Assembly: GCA_014729315.1 (NCBI GenBank)
Contig: WJKD01000625.1
Span: 1-37,940, forward strand
From: Promethearchaeota archaeon
GTDB lineage: Archaea > Asgardarchaeota > Lokiarchaeia > Sigynarchaeales > SOKP01
Reading direction: 5' to 3'
DNA length: 37,940 nucleotides
Of the stretch, positions 32,914 to 37,940 are shown one piece after another (position 1 is the first letter of the stretch; the number at the start of each line of letters is the position of its first letter). The notes under the pieces were generated by a model, which saw only the letters and a program-made list of their open reading frames with translations, was not told where the DNA came from and made no database searches. Both the position numbers and the translations under genes were made by a program.

Positions 32914-35088
32914 TTAAAATTCGGTTATATTTAATTTTAAGTCTATAGATAGATTCTTTTCTAATGAAAAAAGAGGACAAGCGCAAAATCCTTGAAATAT
33001 TTCTTTATAACCTTCGTCCGTATAAGTGTAAGAAATCAAGGGGAAGAGGTTAATTGCAACGTTATTTGATGGAGCTAAAATCTTAATTTCAAACATTAGA
33101 GAATAGGTCTTATCGACTGCTTTTAGTTCTGATCCCATATATTGATGGGCTTTTAGGATTTCATTATCATTTCCTCCTTGAGCTTCAAATGAATTACCCT
33201 CAAACGAAAATTCTTTCGGATTTCCATTGAAGAAAAATGGAAAATCAATTCCTAATACTAAATTTTCAAAAAATTCCGGATAATCAGCCTCGTCGTTATC
33301 CTTAAATTTTACACTATAGTTGATTGAAATATCCTTATCTTCAGTATGAATTGATTTAGTCACGATACAATTTAAAGTTTTATCGCTTGTTGGACTTCTA
33401 ATACTGCCATCTTTTACTAATTTTAGAAAACAGAATTTACCATCTTTTTCGGATTTTACTACTTCGAACTTTCCGTCCAAAAAATCACCGAATTCTTCGT
33501 ATTTATCTGATAAAATATCTTCAAGAGTGCTTTCTTTTTTTAGAATTCTAGTTCTTAACATGCTTCTTCGGAATCGATCGACTTTTATTGAGTTATCTTC
33601 TATTTTTTCTTTTTCATGATACGCTTCTGGCCATCTGGTCAGAGTGTTAAGCAGATTATAAGACTTTTGTTTGTAATCTAATTCGAAAATAGTCCCTCCA
33701 TGGGCTGGATCAACATATAAATTTAAGTCGTCAGTCTCAATCAAGTAATCGACTTGGCTATCCTTTGTCAAATCTTTGGGGATAATCGCCGAAATTAAGT
33801 TTAATTTTGGATATAATAAATAAGTCATCTCGTCAATCAAATTTTCAGCGTTTATAAGATGCGTATAAACGGAGAATCGTAAGAATTGTAGGTAAATACC
33901 ACCAAACATCCCGTGCCAGTAGCAGTCGTTAGTTTGAGCCTTGTATACTTCTTCCCACGCTTCTGCGCATTTTTTACGAAGTTTTTTAGCTAATTCTGAG
34001 TCTTTCAGGTCTGATATTTTATCTTCGACGGAGATAATTTTTTCTCTTACATGAAGCATTTTTTTATGCATATTATTAGATTCTGGGTATTTTACTAGAA
34101 AATACCGCCAAAATCCACCTTTTAAAAATTGATATTCTCTTTGTTTGTTCTGATCGTCTTTGAGTGATTTTCGTATTTTTTTAAAATCCCTCCGAATTTC
34201 AGTAGGAAGCACCCATTCTTCCATTTTATCGTAAGTTGAGGTGGGAAGATATACTAAACTTTTTGCAGGATACTTACTAATATATTTTGATAAAGTTATT
34301 GATTTGATCCATTCGTTTTCTTTTATTTTTTGGAATAGTGTGGGAATAAAAGGTTTATGATTATCACCATCCCAATGTCCATGACCCTCAACATAGCATA
34401 TCTCGTGAGTAGACCCCCAAACACCCATTTTTTCTGCATCTGAAATAGATAAAGCCATCCGATTGCCAATTTTATCAGCATTTTCCTTGAGATAATCGAT
34501 AGAATTATAAGTAGGCTTCCAAGGCATTAAATATCTTAGTTTTTCATTAATAGGAAAGATTCTTAACGATTTTCCTTCATCCTCGGTAATATAAGTATAA
34601 AAAGTGTCTTCTTGAGTTATTCCACTCGATCTTAAATGATTATCGTCAACAATAATATACTTTAATCCCGCGTCTGATAAAAACGAGGGATAATGAGGTT
34701 CCCATACTCTTTCACTTAACCAGGCACCGCTTACCTCTAAGCCAAATTCCCTCTTAATAGATTCTGAAAGTTTTTTTATTTGGGCAATTTTATCTCTTGT
34801 TGGAATAATTGCAAAGATCGGTTCGTAAAATCCTCCTCCAATCAACTCGATTTGATCTCTTTTAGCCATCTCCTTAAGCTTTTGAATCAAATCTGGTTTA
34901 TTCTCTAAAAACCAATTTAGTAAAAATCCCGAAATATGGAGCGTAAACTTAATTTCTGGATAATCATACATATTTTCTACTAATGGCTTATAGGCCTTTT
35001 TGTAGGAATCTTCAATGACCCACGGAAAATTATCGATAGGTTGATGGAAATGAAACACTATGGGAAAATAAATAGTTTTTTCTGTCAT
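32914..35088 (-). CDS. GH57 4-alpha-glucanotransferase/alpha-amylase-type enzyme
   Basis: 724 residues. All five GH57 conserved regions are present: HFHQP (region 1), IELIGGGFYEPI (region 2), AWLSERVWEPH with the catalytic Glu (region 3), SISDAEKMGVWG with the catalytic Asp (region 4) and NDCYWHGMFGGIYL (region 5). YLPTSTYDKMEEWVLP and the C-terminal beta domains (DPAHGGTIFELDYK, DFPFFFNG-like segment) match the Thermococcus 4-alpha-glucanotransferase type (DUF1925/DUF1926). It transfers or hydrolyses alpha-1,4-glucan chains; there is no signal peptide, so it acts in the cytosol on storage glycogen or imported maltodextrin. ATG 35088 starts directly before the first strand. xthA and the phosphofructokinase lie upstream on the same strand, so it may serve glycolysis. 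Confidence 0.92.
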   Translation of the reverse strand: MTEKTIYFPIVFHFHQPIDNFPWVIEDSYKKAYKPLVENMYDYPEIKFTLHISGFLLNWFLENKPDLIQKLKEMAKRDQIELIGGGFYEPIFAIIPTRDKIAQIKKLSESIKREFGLEVSGAWLSERVWEPHYPSFLSDAGLKYIIVDDNHLRSSGITQEDTFYTYITEDEGKSLRIFPINEKLRYLMPWKPTYNSIDYLKENADKIGNRMALSISDAEKMGVWGSTHEICYVEGHGHWDGDNHKPFIPTLFQKIKENEWIKSITLSKYISKYPAKSLVYLPTSTYDKMEEWVLPTEIRRDFKKIRKSLKDDQNKQREYQFLKGGFWRYFLVKYPESNNMHKKMLHVREKIISVEDKISDLKDSELAKKLRKKCAEAWEEVYKAQTNDCYWHGMFGGIYLQFLRFSVYTHLINAENLIDEMTYLLYPKLNLISAIIPKDLTKDSQVDYLIETDDLNLYVDPAHGGTIFELDYKQKSYNLLNTLTRWPEAYHEKEKIEDNSIKVDRFRRSMLRTRILKKESTLEDILSDKYEEFGDFLDGKFEVVKSEKDGKFCFLKLVKDGSIRSPTSDKTLNCIVTKSIHTEDKDISINYSVKFKDNDEADYPEFFENLVLGIDFPFFFNGNPKEFSFEGNSFEAQGGNDNEILKAHQYMGSELKAVDKTYSLMFEIKILAPSNNVAINLFPLISYTYTDEGYKEIFQGFCACPLFSLEKNLSIDLKLNITEF

Positions 35089-35172
35089 TCATAAAACACT
35101 TTTCTAATTAACTAATATAAAATAGAATTTGATTTAATTTTTTCAATAATGAATCATAAAAATAAAAAAAGA

Positions 35173-35934
35173 TTAAAGATCAATTTTAAGTCCTATCGGA
35201 CAATGATCCGAACCCATTACATCACTCATCATATAGCTCTTTTCTAATTTGTCCTTTAATTCTTCAGAAACGATGAAATAATCGATTCTCCATCCAATAT
35301 TTTTCTCTCTGGCGTTATATCTATAAGTCCAATAGGTATAATGTCCGCCTTCTTGTTCAAATTCTCTATAAGTGTCAATATAACCTTGATTTAGAAATTT
35401 ACTGAACCATGATCGCTCATCAGGAGTAAAGCCGGCATTTTTCTCATTACTCTTTGGATTTGCTAGGTCTTTTTCCTCGTGAGCGACATTGAAATCTCCA
35501 CACAAAACTAAGGGCTTAGTTTCCCTTAATTCTTCAGCGTATACAAGAAATTCGTTATTAAAATCAAGCTTATAATCCAATCGTTTCAATCCTCTGCCAG
35601 CATTTGGAAAATAGATGTTAAGAAGGAAATATTTATCATATTCTAAGGTTAAAACTCGCCCCTCCTTATCAAATTTATCAACGCCAATTCCTTTCTTGAC
35701 AGAAAGAGGTTCTGTTTTTACATAAGATGCAATACCACTGTATCCTTTTTCTTCTCCCGAATCCCAATAGTCATAATAACCTTCCAAATTTTTGAGTTTT
35801 GCGTCAGCGTTGTCTGGGGATGCCTTTGTTTCTTGAAAAGAATATACCTCCGCATCTTCTTTTTTCATGAAATCGATTAGTCCTTTTTTAACAGTAGAAT
35901 TGATCCCATTTACATTCCAAGAAATTAATTTCAT
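35173..35934 (-). CDS. xthA: Exodeoxyribonuclease III / AP endonuclease
   Basis: 253 residues from ATG 35934 (MKLISWNVNGI, the usual family start); a TTG six codons earlier is less likely. Active-site blocks of the ExoIII family are intact: WNVNGI, the metal-binding Glu in FQETKAS, GDFNVAHEEKDL, GWRIDYFIVSEEL and SDHCPIGL. It cleaves DNA at abasic sites and removes 3' blocks in base-excision repair. The gene begins 19 nt after the phosphofructokinase stop, so the two are probably co-transcribed. Confidence 0.94.
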   Translation of the reverse strand: MKLISWNVNGINSTVKKGLIDFMKKEDAEVYSFQETKASPDNADAKLKNLEGYYDYWDSGEEKGYSGIASYVKTEPLSVKKGIGVDKFDKEGRVLTLEYDKYFLLNIYFPNAGRGLKRLDYKLDFNNEFLVYAEELRETKPLVLCGDFNVAHEEKDLANPKSNEKNAGFTPDERSWFSKFLNQGYIDTYREFEQEGGHYTYWTYRYNAREKNIGWRIDYFIVSEELKDKLEKSYMMSDVMGSDHCPIGLKIDL

Positions 35935-35953
35935 TGTTTCTATCCAACTCAAA

Positions 35954-37132
35954 TTATTTTTTTTTGGATAAATATCTTATTTTTACCATTAAATTTTTAA
36001 GCTCCATGAGATCGCTTCCTTCTTCTAGATAATCTTTCTTTACCCCTTCAGACAGCGGAAGCGATTCTATTTTATTTCCCTTTAATGCCACCATCTTACC
36101 AAAATCCTCTTTTAATATCAATTTCATCGCTGCCAATCCAAATCTAAGCCCTAACATTCTATCAAACGCGTTTGGGGTACCAGCTCTCATAGTATGACCT
36201 AAAACAACGCTTCTTATTTCAAGTTCGACATTATTATTCAAGAATTCTTTCTTTAAATCGTCTCTATTTCTTAATTCGTTTACTAATGTTTTCGAGATTT
36301 TTAAATGCGATAATTTAGGATTTCCAAACGGATCCTTTGGGAGATTTTCTATTGTTTCTTCAGAAATAGTTTTAAAGTCTCTCTTCAAAGATTCATCCGA
36401 AGGATAAGCCCCCTCTGAGGTAGCAATAATGTGATATTTGTAACCCGCATTAACCCTTTTTTTTAGAATCTCAACCACATCTTTTTCAAAATCAAATGGT
36501 GTTTCTGGTATGAGGATGATATCCGCTCCAGAGGATACTCCACTATATAATGTCAAGAATCCCGTATCTCGACCGAATATTTCAACGATAAAAACCCTCT
36601 GATGAGAACGAGCGGTAGTTGTGAGATTATCCATTGCGTTAGAAGCTAATTGGGTTCCACTCCAAAATCCAAAAGTGTAGTCCGTTCCAGCAACATCATT
36701 ATCAATTGTTTTAGGACATCCAATTACATTAGCGCCCGTTAGCTTATGAAAGTCGTCTGCAACTCCCAGCGTGTCGTCTCCTCCGATTGCGATGAGAGCG
36801 TCAATTCCTAGATCTTCGAATTTCGAAACCATGTCGTTTGCAATTTTCTGTTTCATTTCTTTTTTCTCTTTTTCGTTTTCAGCTTTCTTCACAGGAGAAA
36901 AAGGATTTGTTCTACTAGTATAGAGAAGAGTTCCACCAACTGTATGTAGATCGTCGTGCTCTGCAGTTTTTAAAGGAATTGTTTTATTTTCCATAAATCC
37001 TTTCCAGCCCTTTAAGATTCCTACACATTCTATATCTGAATCAAAGGCCTTTAACATAATCCCATATAAAACGCTGTTAAGACCGGGACAATCGCCGCCA
37101 CCTGTCAATATTCCTACTTTTTTGATCGACAT
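35954..37132 (-). CDS. 6-phosphofructokinase, predicted pyrophosphate-dependent
   Basis: 392 residues from ATG 37132, which has GGATGAT just upstream; TTG 37144 is an alternative. PfkA-fold motifs: GILTGGGDCPGLN, IGGDDTLG (residues 117-123), CPKTIDNDVAGTD (Lys141 before the catalytic TIDND) and IFGRDTGFL. In this family an Asp in the second position of GGDD and a Lys in PKTIDND characterise pyrophosphate-using enzymes, while ATP enzymes have GGDG and PGTIDND. I therefore predict reversible phosphorylation of fructose 6-phosphate with pyrophosphate, usable in glycolysis and gluconeogenesis. It is followed by xthA and, further on, GH57. The cofactor call is an inference from these two residues. 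Confidence 0.9.
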   Translation of the reverse strand: MSIKKVGILTGGGDCPGLNSVLYGIMLKAFDSDIECVGILKGWKGFMENKTIPLKTAEHDDLHTVGGTLLYTSRTNPFSPVKKAENEKEKKEMKQKIANDMVSKFEDLGIDALIAIGGDDTLGVADDFHKLTGANVIGCPKTIDNDVAGTDYTFGFWSGTQLASNAMDNLTTTARSHQRVFIVEIFGRDTGFLTLYSGVSSGADIILIPETPFDFEKDVVEILKKRVNAGYKYHIIATSEGAYPSDESLKRDFKTISEETIENLPKDPFGNPKLSHLKISKTLVNELRNRDDLKKEFLNNNVELEIRSVVLGHTMRAGTPNAFDRMLGLRFGLAAMKLILKEDFGKMVALKGNKIESLPLSEGVKKDYLEEGSDLMELKNLMVKIRYLSKKK

Positions 37133-37412
37133 AAAATCATCCAATTTTTATTGTATTCCAATTACTTGTCTAAAATGTAGAATAACTTAGATTTTAAAAT
37201 TAGGTATAATAAATTATTTAATTCTGAAATTCTAGCCATAGAGAAGTTCTTAAATAACAGTTCCAAGTAGATTTGAATAAATTTTAATGTGAAATTATAA
37301 ATAGAAGAATAAAATCTTTTAAAATAAATTGAAGCAATAGCAACTCTATAATTTTTAACATTATTCCTAAATATGCTTCATAATTTAGAAAATTAAAGAT
37401 AACCAAGAGAAA

Positions 37413-37940
37413 ATGATTATCGATAACATTAGTGAGGAAATCAAAAACTATTTAAAAAGTATATGCGAACACGATATTGAAATCAAATACATAGGACCTC
37501 TCGAGAAACATTACGAAGACGAAGAAAGCCTTAAAGATTTTAATTATGGAAAAACCCTTTTAATTGAATTAGCAGTTGATGGCCAGAATAAAGAATATAT
37601 CATGTCCACGATGACTAAAAACATATTTGGTCACGAATATTTTTACGATAGAGCAAGATCTTTATTACTAGATCACTCTTGTTTTAATAATCTTCCAAAG
37701 CACGTGAGGTCTGTGGATATCGGAATGTATACCAAAGATGGAACTTTTAAATCCGTCGGAGATTCAAAAGAGTTTTTTATTCTCAGAGAAAAATTAGAAG
37801 GATCCGAATATTTCCTAGATCTTGATAGAATTCAGAAAAAAAATGCTTTAAATAAATTAGACATAGAAAGGGCAAGGGCCTTAGCGAGATACCTGGCTTA
37901 TATCCATTCTCAAAAAAACGACGAGGACTCTTTATATAGA
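37413..37940 (+). CDS. Aminoglycoside-phosphotransferase-like kinase, 3' end outside the window
   Basis: The frame from ATG 37413 is open to the last base (176 codons visible). After an N-terminal alpha/beta part (IELAVDGQNKEYIMSTMTKN, which may hold the ATP Lys) come FFILREKLEGSEYFLDLDRI, like the hinge region of APH/choline-kinase folds, and ALARYLAYIHSQK, the helix before the catalytic loop in this superfamily. The catalytic HxD and DFG-like motifs would lie beyond the window. Purine-rich AAGAGA precedes the start. It is divergent from the phosphofructokinase, with 280 nt between the starts. The substrate is unknown. Confidence 0.6.
   Translation, partial: MIIDNISEEIKNYLKSICEHDIEIKYIGPLEKHYEDEESLKDFNYGKTLLIELAVDGQNKEYIMSTMTKNIFGHEYFYDRARSLLLDHSCFNNLPKHVRSVDIGMYTKDGTFKSVGDSKEFFILREKLEGSEYFLDLDRIQKKNALNKLDIERARALARYLAYIHSQKNDEDSLYR

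Noticed and set aside
1..37940. tRNA genes, rRNA, CRISPR arrays, insertion sequences
   Set aside because: No T-loop consensus with a cloverleaf, no regularly spaced direct repeats and no transposase-like frame was seen; a scan with dedicated software could still find a weak case.

Overview
The window looks like a chromosomal piece of an AT-rich archaeon, most likely an Asgard archaeon of the Lokiarchaeia type; this placement is inferred. It rests on an actin-related protein whose blocks match eukaryotic actin closely, a very long leucine-rich-repeat (LRR) protein with a non-LRR N-terminal domain that I recall from Lokiarchaeal LRR proteins, two proteins with a longin-like domain, TATA-type archaeal promoters, and archaeal enzyme families (tungsten aldehyde:ferredoxin oxidoreductase, GH57 glucanotransferase, VapBC, peptidase U32). 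I see no rRNA, tRNA, CRISPR array or intact insertion sequence.

Layout. Positions 2-4871 carry an alpha-2-macroglobulin-like protein (open at the left edge) and, 4 nt downstream, an actin-related protein that lacks the first nucleotide-binding segment of actin. Positions 5064-7444 hold a membrane protein with a cytosolic zinc ribbon, a candidate structured RNA closed by a perfect 12-bp stem (6161-6353), a helical protein, and the remnant of an LRR gene. Positions 7544-11171 are metabolic: a GlcD-type flavoprotein, its Fe-S partner, and an acetoacetate-decarboxylase-family enzyme. Positions 11384-14362 encode the giant LRR protein. Positions 14467-18139 (minus strand) hold a PAP2 phosphatase split by an apparent one-base frameshift, a gene fragment, a decayed cell-surface gene and its intact relative. 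Positions 18580-22197 (plus strand) carry a membrane-anchored beta-helix protein, a winged-helix regulator, a DUF3795 protein and an orphan DNA methyltransferase.

Positions 22194-30166 (minus strand) hold an aldehyde:ferredoxin oxidoreductase with its ferredoxin, a VapBC pair with a frameshifted toxin, two membrane proteins, a small longin-like protein, a receptor-like protein with a cytosolic longin-like domain, and an iron-sulfur flavoprotein. Positions 30290-32257 (plus strand) are peptidase U32 and pcm. Positions 32264-37132 (minus strand) carry two small ORFs, a GH57 glucanotransferase, exonuclease III and a phosphofructokinase with pyrophosphate-type active-site residues. An aminoglycoside-phosphotransferase-like kinase runs off the right edge.

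How the genes fit together. GH57 and the phosphofructokinase suggest alpha-glucan turnover feeding a pyrophosphate-linked glycolysis. GlcD plus the Fe-S protein, and the oxidoreductase plus ferredoxin, are redox modules. Several surface proteins share one plan: signal peptide, ectodomain, Asp-rich stalk, one membrane helix, then a short tail or a cytosolic domain. Several genes appear broken by single-base indels, so both real decay and assembly error must be considered. The most unusual items are the macroglobulin/degenerate-actin pair, the structured RNA candidate, the longin-tailed receptor-like protein, and the Asp substitution in the oxidoreductase cluster motif.
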